From contig JAEYQO010000096.1 of NCBI GenBank assembly GCA_023409975.1, positions 1 to 40,972 on the forward strand: 40,972 nucleotides of DNA. Reading direction: 5' to 3'. The notes under the pieces were generated by a model. The model was not told the DNA's origin. It ran no database searches and saw only the letters and a program-made list of their open reading frames with translations. The translations under genes were made by a program, and so were the position numbers. Below, in pieces: positions 16,977 to 25,600 of the stretch (positions are counted from its first letter, which is position 1; each line of letters starts with the position of its first letter). This DNA comes from Bacteroidota bacterium (GTDB lineage Bacteria > Bacteroidota > Bacteroidia > Chitinophagales > Chitinophagaceae).

Positions 16977-16982
16977 CAAACA
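16971..16982. promoter_or_regulatory. Palindromic operator candidate TGTTTGCAAACA
   Basis: A perfect 12-bp palindrome that covers the right part of the -7 box and the start-site region of the regulator promoter. It is well placed for repression, possibly autorepression by the HTH protein encoded downstream. Confidence 0.5.
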
Positions 16983-17058
16983 CAAATACAGGTCTGTTTA
17001 TACACACCGGTTTTTTTAAGGTTCTTTATTAATTAACTTCTGTAAAATTTAAAAGTAA

Positions 17059-17421
17059 ATGGAAACAACAATGTCAGCAAACACGCTGGTAATTAGAAAA
17101 GACGAAGGTTCGAACGAACAGATCAAGCTGGATTACATGGCTGTAAAGAGTGCAGCAATGACCTTAAGAGCTATTAACCACAAACTCCGTCAGCAGATTA
17201 TCAAACTGCTCGAAGAAAATAAACGCATGAATGTAACTGACATTTATGTAAAGCTTCGCCTCGAGCAGTCAGTTGCTTCTCAGCATCTCGCTATTTTACG
17301 TCGTGCCAACATCGTTATTACAGAGCGTGACGGTAAATTCATTCACTACTCACTTAACCATCAGCGTATCGCTGCTGTTGCTAAGTTTGTAAATGATCTG
17401 GTTAGCTCAGAAGAAGCTTAA
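17059..17421 (+). CDS. ArsR-type winged-helix transcriptional regulator, no cysteines
   Basis: A 120-residue winged helix-turn-helix protein of the ArsR fold. The DNA-binding part runs from AAMTLRAINHKLRQQIIKLL through the recognition helix (SVASQHLAILRRANIV) to the wing (ITERDGKFIHYSLN). There is no Cys at all, so the usual metal site (CxC in helix 3) is absent and it is not a classic metal sensor; the ligand, if any, is unknown. It is a single-gene unit with its own promoter, a palindrome over the -7 box and a very strong terminator. Start: ATG at 17059; a second in-frame ATG at 17071 is possible. Confidence 0.85.
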   Translation: METTMSANTLVIRKDEGSNEQIKLDYMAVKSAAMTLRAINHKLRQQIIKLLEENKRMNVTDIYVKLRLEQSVASQHLAILRRANIVITERDGKFIHYSLNHQRIAAVAKFVNDLVSSEEA

Positions 17422-17444
17422 TTAAAGATTCAAACCCCTGGAAA

Positions 17445-17479
17445 TAAAAACTGCCCATCCGGGCAGTTTTTATTTTTTT
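17445..17479 (+). terminator. Strong intrinsic terminator of the ArsR-fold gene
   Basis: A perfect 12-bp stem (17445-17456 with 17461-17472, arm TAAAAACTGCCC) and an ATCC loop, followed by seven T. It lies 23 bp after the stop codon. The flanking A run would also allow weaker use on the other strand for glnS. Confidence 0.92.
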
Positions 17480-17536
17480 ATACCAGCTAAGTCTTGTTTT
17501 TGGCCTCCAACGGGTGTTTTGATCCTGCTCTGAGCC

Positions 17537-17608
17537 ATACCTCCTTTATACCTCCGTTATACCTCCTTTATACCTCCTTTACTATTCACTCCTTGTACAC
17601 TCCTTGTA
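17537..17608. repeat. Degenerate 11-bp tandem repeat between the regulator gene and glnS
   Basis: Four contiguous 11-bp units (ATACCTCCTTT, ATACCTCCGTT, then ATACCTCCTTT twice) at 17537-17580. After a 6-bp interruption come two units of CACTCCTTGTA (17587-17608). The TCCTTGTA core also occurs in the array at 11716. The rest of the 310-bp gap holds the terminator and, from 17609 to 17732, nothing I can name. Confidence 0.75.
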
Positions 17609-17732
17609 AACGCCATGGTATCGCCGTCGATAGATACTAAACGGGCATTTAACGCCTGTAAATCGTCCCATCCGGCTAAACAAACTTAAGTCCGGCACAG
17701 GTCAGCTTTTTGCATCAACGGAGTTTCAGACC

Positions 17733-19442
17733 TCAGGCCTTCCTTTGCTCCTTCGCCCAGGCATCTTTTAATGTCACTGTTCTATTGAAGATCAGCTTAT
17801 CTTCTGTACTCTTCGTATCGACACAGAAATAACCTTTTCTCAGAAACTGGAAATGCTCTCCAGGTTTCGCAGCAGTAAGGGCCGGCTCAATATAAACTTC
17901 TGGAAGCACCACCTTTGAATCCGGATTAATATACTCCTTGAAATCGCCTTCCTCATTTGAGGGATCTTCAACTCTGAACAAACGATCATAAAGGTGAACC
18001 TCCGCGCTTTTTGCATGAGGAATGCTTACCCAGTGTATCGTACCTTTTACATTGATGCCGCTGGTATCCTGACCACTTCTGCTTTCAGGGATATAGGTAC
18101 AATGGATCGCGGTGATTTTCCCGGAATCATCCTTGATAAAGTCTTCACACCTGACAATATAGGCTCCCTTCAGACGTACCATCAGCCCGGGGCCCAGTCG
18201 GAAGAACTTCTTTGGCGGTGCCTCCATAAAATCCTCTCTTTCGATCCAGATTTCCCTGCTGAAAGGCATCTTCCGCTTCCCGGCACTTTCGTCCTCAGGA
18301 TTGTTCTCGATTTCAAGCTCCTCCGTCTTTCCCTCAGGAAAATTTGTAATCACGAGCTTTACCGGGTCCAGAACAGCCATCACCCTGTTCGCCTTCTTAT
18401 TGAGGTCTTCCCGCACATGAAACTCCAGCAAGCTGAGATCCACCACGTTTTCCCGCTTGGCCACTCCGATAGTATCTGCAAAGTTTTTGATCGCAGCCGC
18501 TGTGTATCCTCTTCTGCGCATACCGCTCACCGTGGGCATTCTTGGATCGTCCCAACTCTCAACAAAACCTTCCTGTACCAGTTGAAGCAGCTTGCGTTTA
18601 CTCATGACGGTGTAGGATAGGTTTCTTCTGGCAAACTCGTATTGATGAGAAGGGAAGATCTCCAGCTTTTCTATGAACCAGTCATATAAAGGTCTGTGGT
18701 GGATAAACTCCAAAGTACAGATGGAGTGTGTAATATGTTCAATGCTATCACTCTGTCCATGAGCAAAATCGTACATGGGGTAGATACACCACTTATCACC
18801 TGTCCGGTGATGATGTGCATGCTTGATTCTATACATGATAGGATCTCTTAGCAGGAGATTCGGATGACTCATGTCGATCCGGGCTCTAAGAACTTTCTCC
18901 CCATCCTTGTATTTACCTTCGCGCATTTCCTGAAACAGCCTGAGGTTCTCTTCTACAGACCGTTCCCTGTAAGGACTGTTTTGACCAGGTTTGTTAATGT
19001 CTCCCTTCATGGTCGCTATTTCCTCTGAAGTACTGTCATCCACGTAAGCAAGTTGCTTCGTGATCAGTTTGCAGGCAAAGTTGTACAGTGTTTCGAAATA
19101 GTCTGAAGCATAGAATTCATTATCCCACTCATAACCAAGCCATCTGATATCATTCTTGATACTCTCAACGTATTCCGTCTCCTCGGTTATAGGATTCGTA
19201 TCGTCGAATCGAAGATTGCATTTGCCTTTATACTTACGCGCAAGGCCAAAGTTCAAATGAATACTTGAAGCATGTCCGATATGCAGATAACCGTTGGGTT
19301 CAGGAGGGAATCGCGTATGAATATATTCATATTTACCCTCCGCCAGATCGCGTTCGATGATCTCCTCCAGAAAGTTTCTGGAAGTGGATTCTTTATGTTC
19401 TGCAGGGCTATCTGACCCCCCGTTGGTAGCACTATTATTCAT
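17733..19442 (-). CDS. glnS: Glutaminyl-tRNA synthetase
   Basis: A class I aminoacyl-tRNA synthetase that charges tRNA-Gln in the cytoplasm. The 569-residue protein has the ATP-binding HIGH motif at residues 54-57 (PPEPNGYLHIGHASS), the GlnRS-specific YPMYDFAHGQSDSIEHITHS segment, and an MSKRKL variant of the KMSKS loop. A two-part beta-barrel anticodon-binding region follows (KSAEVHLYDRLFRVEDP, FQFLRKGYFCVD). Its presence suggests direct glutaminylation, not only the GatCAB route. The ATG at 19442 lies 5 nt after a -7 box. The gene is divergent from the B12-binding protein gene. Confidence 0.96.
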   Translation of the reverse strand: MNNSATNGGSDSPAEHKESTSRNFLEEIIERDLAEGKYEYIHTRFPPEPNGYLHIGHASSIHLNFGLARKYKGKCNLRFDDTNPITEETEYVESIKNDIRWLGYEWDNEFYASDYFETLYNFACKLITKQLAYVDDSTSEEIATMKGDINKPGQNSPYRERSVEENLRLFQEMREGKYKDGEKVLRARIDMSHPNLLLRDPIMYRIKHAHHHRTGDKWCIYPMYDFAHGQSDSIEHITHSICTLEFIHHRPLYDWFIEKLEIFPSHQYEFARRNLSYTVMSKRKLLQLVQEGFVESWDDPRMPTVSGMRRRGYTAAAIKNFADTIGVAKRENVVDLSLLEFHVREDLNKKANRVMAVLDPVKLVITNFPEGKTEELEIENNPEDESAGKRKMPFSREIWIEREDFMEAPPKKFFRLGPGLMVRLKGAYIVRCEDFIKDDSGKITAIHCTYIPESRSGQDTSGINVKGTIHWVSIPHAKSAEVHLYDRLFRVEDPSNEEGDFKEYINPDSKVVLPEVYIEPALTAAKPGEHFQFLRKGYFCVDTKSTEDKLIFNRTVTLKDAWAKEQRKA

Positions 19443-19447
19443 ATTCG

Positions 19448-19455
19448 CAAAGATA
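19448..19455 (-). promoter_or_regulatory. -7 box TATCTTTG of glnS
   Basis: A full TAnnTTTG match on the minus strand ending 5 nt before the glnS ATG, so the leader would be almost absent. The -33 region reads TTTTC, not TTG. Confidence 0.45.
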
Positions 19456-19554
19456 GCAGGAATAGAGAAGTGAAAATTGAACCTCGTGTACAGCTTTCAG
19501 ACAGACAGGATCTTTAACACCTGTTTCTTATTTTTACCGCTGTTCAGGTAAAAT

Positions 19555-19983
19555 ATGTCAGAAAAAATACAGCGACCCATCCGGGTACTTGTGGCAAAGG
19601 TCGGGCTGGATGGCCATGACCGTGGTGCGAAAGTCATTGCTACTGCGCTAAGGGATGCAGGAATGGAGGTGATCTATACGGGACTCAGACAAACGCCGGA
19701 AATGGTCGTTCAGACTGCCCTTCAGGAAGATGTGGATGCCATCGGCATAAGCATCCTGAGTGGTGCCCATAACACCGTTTTTCCAAAAGTCCTGCAACTG
19801 ATGCAGGAAAAAGGGCTGAGCGATGTCCTGCTTACCGGAGGAGGAATCATACCGGAGGAAGATATGTCGGAGCTGAATAAAAAAGGTGTCGGAAAACTTT
19901 TCGCACCTGGCGCCCCCACCTCTGACATCGCAGACTATATCAAATCATGGGTGGAAGCCAACAGGCAGGACTTACTTTCATAA
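19555..19983 (+). CDS. Stand-alone cobalamin-binding domain protein (mutase small-domain type)
   Basis: A 142-residue protein that is only a B12-binding domain of the methylmalonyl-CoA / isobutyryl-CoA mutase type. It has the base-off, His-on signature: DGHDRG at residues 19-24 (His21 is the cobalt ligand), the SxL of ISILSGAH, and LLTGGGIIP for the nucleotide tail. It should work with a separate catalytic mutase subunit or a mutase-like partner, which is not in this window. The gene is followed after 35 bp by an enoyl-CoA hydratase on the same strand, which suggests acyl-CoA metabolism. No B12 riboswitch is visible upstream. Confidence 0.87.
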   Translation: MSEKIQRPIRVLVAKVGLDGHDRGAKVIATALRDAGMEVIYTGLRQTPEMVVQTALQEDVDAIGISILSGAHNTVFPKVLQLMQEKGLSDVLLTGGGIIPEEDMSELNKKGVGKLFAPGAPTSDIADYIKSWVEANRQDLLS

Positions 19984-20018
19984 AAACATTCGTTTTCATT
20001 TCAAACCATACTCATTAC

Positions 20019-20798
20019 ATGTACCAGACATTACTGACCGATCTTCAGGACGGGATCTTTACCATCACCATCAACCGGCCCGACAAACTCAACGCCCTTA
20101 ATAAAGATGTTATCGGCGAACTGGGAAAAGCCATTGACGAGATTTATAATAATGAGGCAATTCGCGTTGCTATTTTAACCGGTGCCGGCGAAAAGGCTTT
20201 TGTGGCCGGCGCCGATATATCAGAATTCACCTCACTTGACGCCGCAGGTGGTGCCGAATTGGCACAGCGCGGTCAGGACCTGGTCTTTGATAAGATCGAG
20301 AATTGTCCGAAACCGGTTATTGCGGCGGTGAATGGCTTTTCGCTAGGTGGTGGCTGTGAGCTGGCCATGTGCTGTCATTTCCGCACCGCGGGTGAAGGAG
20401 CAAAATTTGGTCAGCCCGAGGTAAACCTGGGGCTCATTCCCGGCTATGGTGGGACTCAACGCCTCACTCAGCTGGTTGGAAAGGGAAAAGCAATGGAGCT
20501 CATGATGACTGGCGATATGATTGGCGCGGAAGAGGCTCGTTCACTGGGATTGGTAAATCATGTGTTTCTGGCTGCAGATTTATTGACAGAAACGCGAAAG
20601 ATCGCTACGAAGATCCAGAGCAAGGCACCAGTGGCCGTGGCTAAGGTCATCGCTTGCGTGAACGAAGCTGCCAGAGGGGTACAGGATGGTTTCAAAAATG
20701 AGGTCACCCGCTTTGGTGAGTGCTTTGCCACAGAGGATATGAGGGAAGGCACTACCGCTTTTCTGGAAAAACGCAAAGCTTCTTTTGCTGGAAAATAA
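20019..20798 (+). CDS. Enoyl-CoA hydratase (crotonase family)
   Basis: A 259-residue crotonase-fold enzyme, expected to add water across the double bond of 2-enoyl-CoA thioesters (fatty-acid or amino-acid breakdown). The oxyanion-hole segments are AFVAGADISEF and NGFSLGGGCELAM. Both catalytic Glu are present, in GGGCELAM and in GQPEVNLGLIPGYGGTQRL, which favours hydratase activity over other crotonase reactions. I start at the ATG at 20019 (MYQTLLTDLQDG), the family-typical start; the ORF could open at 19947 but would overlap the preceding gene. It is likely cotranscribed with the B12-binding gene. Confidence 0.9.
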   Translation: MYQTLLTDLQDGIFTITINRPDKLNALNKDVIGELGKAIDEIYNNEAIRVAILTGAGEKAFVAGADISEFTSLDAAGGAELAQRGQDLVFDKIENCPKPVIAAVNGFSLGGGCELAMCCHFRTAGEGAKFGQPEVNLGLIPGYGGTQRLTQLVGKGKAMELMMTGDMIGAEEARSLGLVNHVFLAADLLTETRKIATKIQSKAPVAVAKVIACVNEAARGVQDGFKNEVTRFGECFATEDMREGTTAFLEKRKASFAGK

Positions 20799-20830
20799 AT
20801 TTTTCTATCTTGTACGCTAAATCTCATTTC

Positions 20831-21799
20831 ATGCGGAAGAATTTAATCCGAAGCATCTTTACCTTTTGTATCAGCATCGGAGTAGCCGGCGGGGCTAATG
20901 CCCAGCTGGGTCAGTCCAGAGAGTATGTGGAACCACCAGGATGGAGCGTAGGTATGAACTTCGGCCTGCTGGATCTCTGGGGAGATGTAGGTACTAAATC
21001 CATCTTAGATCATTACAACAACGAAAACTTCAAGCCCCATTTCATGGGTGGCATTTTCGTTCGTTACACGGCTCATCCGGCCCTTGCTTTCAGGTTAGGC
21101 GTCAACTATGGCACCCTGTATGCCAATGATGACTGGAATCAGACCAAGGCTGAGAAAGCAGAAACACTGGAAGAAGACCCGGTTCAACGTTATATCAGAA
21201 ACCTCCACGTAAAGGCCAATACCTGGGAAGGTAGTTTTCTGTTCGAGTTCAACCCTCTCCGGTTGAACGTTGACAGCCGGTTAGCCCGGAAGCGTTTCCA
21301 ACCTTACATCTTAGCGGGTTTCTCCTACTTCCATTTCAAGCCTACGGCAGAATATATTGATCGTGATGGAAACAATCGCGGTTATGTGAATCTGCACGAT
21401 CTGCGGATCGAGGGTAATGGTTTTGAAGGATGGGAAGAAGCACCTGAGGAATATGATCTTTGGCAAATGGCCATCCCCCTCGGTGTAGGTATAAAATGGG
21501 ACCTTGGGAAACAAATTGTTTTCGGCATCGAATACAAGTATCGTATGACGTTTACTGATTATCTCGATAACGTCAGCAACAAATACATTCCGCGGGAAAT
21601 GCACCAGGCAAATTTGCCTGCTGATAAAGCAGCTCTGGCATCAGAGATGGCAGACCGCTCCTGGCTGATTATGGGTCCTGATTATGCAAACGCCTATGGC
21701 TCAGACCGGGGTAATCCTTCTGTGAATGATGCCTTCTCCACGTTTGGATTCACTGTGATATTTAAAATCCCTAACAGGAAAACTCCCTGGTGGTTCTAA
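20831..21799 (+). CDS. DUF6089-like outer-membrane beta-barrel protein
   Basis: A 322-residue exported protein with a signal peptide ending in GGANAQ and alternating beta-strand pattern (MGGIFVRYTAHPALAFRLGV, SFLFEFNPLRLN, PYILAGFSYFHFKP, VFGIEYKYRMTFTDYLD). It resembles the DUF6089 group of Bacteroidota porin-like barrels; the function is unknown. The ATG at 20831 directly precedes the signal peptide, so the longer frame from 20720 is rejected. Candidate promoter elements are TTTTG near 20783 and an imperfect TATCTTGT at 20806. A strong terminator follows 16 bp after the stop, so it is a single unit upstream of ruvA-sprA. Confidence 0.75.
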   Translation: MRKNLIRSIFTFCISIGVAGGANAQLGQSREYVEPPGWSVGMNFGLLDLWGDVGTKSILDHYNNENFKPHFMGGIFVRYTAHPALAFRLGVNYGTLYANDDWNQTKAEKAETLEEDPVQRYIRNLHVKANTWEGSFLFEFNPLRLNVDSRLARKRFQPYILAGFSYFHFKPTAEYIDRDGNNRGYVNLHDLRIEGNGFEGWEEAPEEYDLWQMAIPLGVGIKWDLGKQIVFGIEYKYRMTFTDYLDNVSNKYIPREMHQANLPADKAALASEMADRSWLIMGPDYANAYGSDRGNPSVNDAFSTFGFTVIFKIPNRKTPWWF

Positions 21800-21815
21800 C
21801 CAGTTCAACATTCTC

Positions 21816-21846
21816 AAAAAAGCTGTCCATGTGGGCAGCTTTTTTT
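21816..21846 (+). terminator. Strong intrinsic terminator after the DUF6089-like gene
   Basis: Arms AAAAAAGCTGTCC (21816-21828) and GGGCAGCTTTTTT (21833-21846 region) pair with one T-G wobble around an ATGT loop and end in a T run. Confidence 0.9.
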
Positions 21847-21977
21847 ATGTGCCCTGGATTTCAGAAATACCCAATAAGAGCTCGGTGAAATATCCAATTG
21901 TTATGCTTTACTGTTCCGGAGGCCCGTCAACACTGAATATTTAGTGAAATACCGAAGTATTATTTAATTTACAGTGC

Positions 21978-22004
21978 GGTATGCAGTTGCATACCTATTT
22001 TTTT
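21978..22004 (+). terminator. Terminator- or attenuator-like hairpin upstream of ruvA
   Basis: GGTATGC (21978-21984), loop AGTT and GCATACC (21989-21995) form a perfect 7-bp stem, followed by TA and seven T. It lies 48 bp before the ruvA ATG and after the terminator of the previous gene. It could attenuate ruvA-sprA, end a short RNA, or act as a dyad binding site. Confidence 0.5.
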
Positions 22005-22052
22005 CATGCTTTGATGTTATCAGAGCCTGAAAACACAGAGGAATCGATTGTT

Positions 22053-22628
22053 ATGTATGCTTTTCTAGAGGGAGATATTGTTCATAAATCTCCGTCCCTT
22101 TTATATCTGAATGTCAACGGTGTTGGCTATGAGGTTCATATTTCCCTGCACACATTCAGTAAGATCCAACACGCTGAAAGAACCCGGCTGTTCACCCATT
22201 TGCAGATCAGGGAAGATGCCTGGGTACTCTACGGATTTGCTGAGGAATCCGAAAGATCTACATTCCGGCAACTTCTCAGTATTTCTGGTGTCGGAGCAGC
22301 AACGGCAAGGATCATTCTCTCTTCGCTCACCACATCGGAGCTGGCGCAGGCGGTTGCCTCCGGAGATGCCAAAACGCTCGAGCGCGTAAAGGGCATCGGA
22401 GCAAAGACTGCCCAGCGCATCGTTCTGGAGCTGAAAGGCAAGCTGGCACCAGCCACAGAATCACAAAGTTTTGCAGGATTGCACAATAGTTTGGAACAGG
22501 ACGCGTTAAATGCTTTGGTAAATCTTGGTATTAGTAAGGCTGTGGCAGAAGGAGCTATCAAAAAAGTGAAGCAATCGGACGAATTACCAGTCGAAGAACT
22601 GATTAAACAGGCTTTAAAAGTCTTATAA
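22053..22628 (+). CDS. ruvA: Holliday junction branch migration protein RuvA
   Basis: RuvA tetramers bind Holliday junctions and load the RuvB motor in recombination repair. The 191-residue protein from the ATG at 22053 has the OB-fold domain I (MYAFLEGDIVHKSPSLLYL, VNGVGYEVH), two helix-hairpin-helix motifs (LLSISGVGAATARIILSSL and LERVKGIGAKTAQRIVLEL) and the C-terminal RuvB-binding helices (DALNALVNLGISKAVAEGAI). The longer open frame to 21981 has no family counterpart and crosses the hairpin. sprA begins 16 bp after the stop, so the two are probably one transcript. Confidence 0.95.
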   Translation: MYAFLEGDIVHKSPSLLYLNVNGVGYEVHISLHTFSKIQHAERTRLFTHLQIREDAWVLYGFAEESERSTFRQLLSISGVGAATARIILSSLTTSELAQAVASGDAKTLERVKGIGAKTAQRIVLELKGKLAPATESQSFAGLHNSLEQDALNALVNLGISKAVAEGAIKKVKQSDELPVEELIKQALKVL

Positions 22629-22644
22629 ACCACCAGACTCTTCA

Positions 22645-25600
22645 GTGAAGCGGAATAGCAACTTCGGATATAAATTTCTATTGTTTATCGTAGCAGTAGT
22701 GGCGATAGCCAATGCTGGTGCCCGGGGATTTCGATTTCCTTTCGATTATGACCCTGCTCCCCAACCGGACACGCCGGCAGCAACTGCAGATTCCCCCAAG
22801 CTGATCTTTCCGATCTACGACCGCAGAAGCGGAGATCCATTATCGGATCAGTCCCCTCCAAGTCTTGATCTTGAAGACCCCTCCAATGTGGAACGGACGG
22901 TTGAATACGATCCTGATGAAAACCGCTATTACATCAGCGAAAAAGTAGGCAGTCAGTTCTTTCGGAATCCTACCTATATGACGCTGGATGAGTACCTCAG
23001 GTACCAGGGACAGCAGGATGAACAGGAGTACTGGAAAAGAAGAATGGATGCGCTGACACTGTTCAATAAAAAACCGCAGCTCCCTCAAATGTATAAAGAG
23101 GGCATCTTCGACCGCATCTTTGGTGGAAATACGATCAACGTCAGGCCACAGGGTAATGTGGATGTGACGCTTGGAGGAAACTGGCAGAATATTCAGAATC
23201 CTACTCTGGTACAACGGGCACAGAAGTATGGTGTATTTGACTTCGACATGCAGATGAACGTCAACCTGCTGGCCACGGTAGGGGAGAAACTGAAGTTCAA
23301 TATCAGCAATAACACCAAGGCCACATTTGACTATCAGAATATCCAGCGACTGGAATACACCGGCAAGGAAGACGAGATCATCAAAAAAATTGAGGCTGGT
23401 AACATCAGTTTCCCTTTGAATTCGACACTTGTAAGCGGGGTGCAATCGCTCTTCGGTGTAAAGACTCAGTTGCAGTTTGGAAAACTTTGGATCACCGGTG
23501 TGGTATCGCAGCAGAAATCCAAAAGGCAAAGCCTCACGGTTCAGGGTGGTGCGCAAACTCAGAATTTTGCCATCAAAGCAGATGATTACGAAGAAAACCG
23601 CCACTTCCTTCTCGGCCGGTATTTCTACGATAGCTATAATACGGCACTTCAGAACTTCCCGATCATCAGCTCGCTGATCAATATCCAGAAAATCGAGGTT
23701 TGGGTGACCAACCGTACGGGTGCGGTTGACGGAGTGCGGGACATCATCGGTTTTATGGATCTTGGTGAACGGGCCCCATACCGGCAAAGCCTGATGGGAG
23801 GAACACAGACCCCCACACCTGACAACCGTTCCAATGGCCTTTATGACAACCTCCTGCAGAACCCTTCCGGACGTCTGCAGAATCAGGCTACTCAAGCTGC
23901 ACAAATGCTCGGACTGGAGCTTGGCACTGATTTCGAGAGGGCCACTGCGAGAAAACTGAATCCCTCAGAATTTACGTTCAATCCTCAGCTAGGTTACATC
24001 TCGCTGAACACGACCTTGAATCCTGATGACATCCTTGCTGTAGCCTACCGCTATACTTACAATGGCAGAGTGTTCCAGGTGGGTGAATTTGCAGAAGACC
24101 TTCCGCCGGATTCCACCAATTCCAAGGTGTTATACATGAAACTTCTCAAAGGTACTGCAGCACGGCCCAACCTGCCAATCTGGGACCTGATGATGAAAAA
24201 CGTATACGCGCTCGGCGGACTGGGTATTTCCAAAGAAGACTTCCGTCTGAATGTGTTGTATCAGAATCCCGGAGGTGGGGAGCTGAGATACCTTCCGGAA
24301 GGTCCGAACAAAGGTGTGCAGCTTCTGACCCTTCTGAATCTCGACAGGCTAAATTTCCAGAACGATCCCCAGCCGGATGGTATTTTCGATTTCATAGAGG
24401 GCCTTACCATCAATGTCCAGCAGGGAAAGATCATATTCCCGATGCTGGAACCCTTTGGCCGCGACCTTCAGCCGGCTATGGGAGGCAACCCCCAGCTTGA
24501 ACGAAAATATCTTTATACAATCCTCTATGACTCAACCAAGACGATCGCCCGCCAGTTCCAACAGAACAACAGGTATGTCATCAGAGGTACTTACAAATCC
24601 GCTTCTTCTTCTGAGATCTTTCTGGGTGGTTTCAATATACCACAGGGGTCAGTGTCCGTGACAGCAGGCGGTCAGCGCCTGATCGAAAACCAGGACTATC
24701 AAATTGACTACGGACTGGGCCGGATCAAGATCCTGAACATGGGTATCCTGAATTCAGGAATACCGATCAATATCCAGTACGAGGACAATGCCACCTTCGG
24801 CTTCCAGCAGCAGAACTTCCTTGGAGCGCGTGCCGACTACTACGTAAACGAAAAACTCGCACTCGGAGGTACCTTCATGCGTCTTACCGAGCGACCCTTC
24901 ACACAGAAGACCACTTTTGGAGAAGACCCCATCCAGAATACCGTCATCGGACTTGACGCGAATTATCAGTCCGAGTTTCCTGCGCTGACCCGTGCGCTCG
25001 ACAAGCTGCCGATATACTCCACGACAGCATCCTCCTTTATCACGGCAAGCGGTGAGGTAGCGGGTCTGTTTCCCGGTCACCCACCCCAGATCAATGCACT
25101 GGATCCTGAGGGGGCTGTTTATATCGATGATTTTGAGGGTACCCGCTCGGGGATCGATTTAAGGCTACCGGCTCAAAGCTGGTCGCTGGCATCGACTCCT
25201 GTTGGGGCAACAGATAAGAATGGCAACATACTCTTCCCGGAAGCCACACTGACTAACGATCTGCGGTATGGTCATAACCGCGCCCGACTGGCCTGGTATA
25301 TGATCGAACCTACGCTTATTGACGGAGTAGGTGGAATACCTGATTACGTAAAAACGGATCCGAACCAACATTACATCCGCCTTGTGCAGCGTCGCGATGT
25401 ATTTCCGACAGCCTCCGACCAGGTGCTGCAGAATGCCCTGAGCACATTTGATCTGGGTTATTACCCGAGGGAACGCGGCCCTTATAACTTCGATGCGGAC
25501 AATATCAACCCTGACGGTACTCTGCAGAATCCTGCCTCTCGCTGGGGTGGAATTCAAAGAGCTATTGAGTATAGTGATTTTGAGCAGAGCAATGTGGAGT

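Noticed and set aside
17994..18620. A 208-codon plus-strand frame opposite glnS
   Set aside because: It is antisense to a clear synthetase and reads as a mirror of its codons, with no recognisable domain.
19555..19983. A complete methylmalonyl-CoA mutase
   Set aside because: Only the B12-binding domain is present; there is no substrate-binding barrel domain before it and the frame is closed upstream.
22840..23904. A 354-codon open frame on the minus strand opposite sprA
   Set aside because: It lies wholly inside the strongly supported sprA frame, has no signal of a known family, and other long shadow frames run opposite sprA as well.
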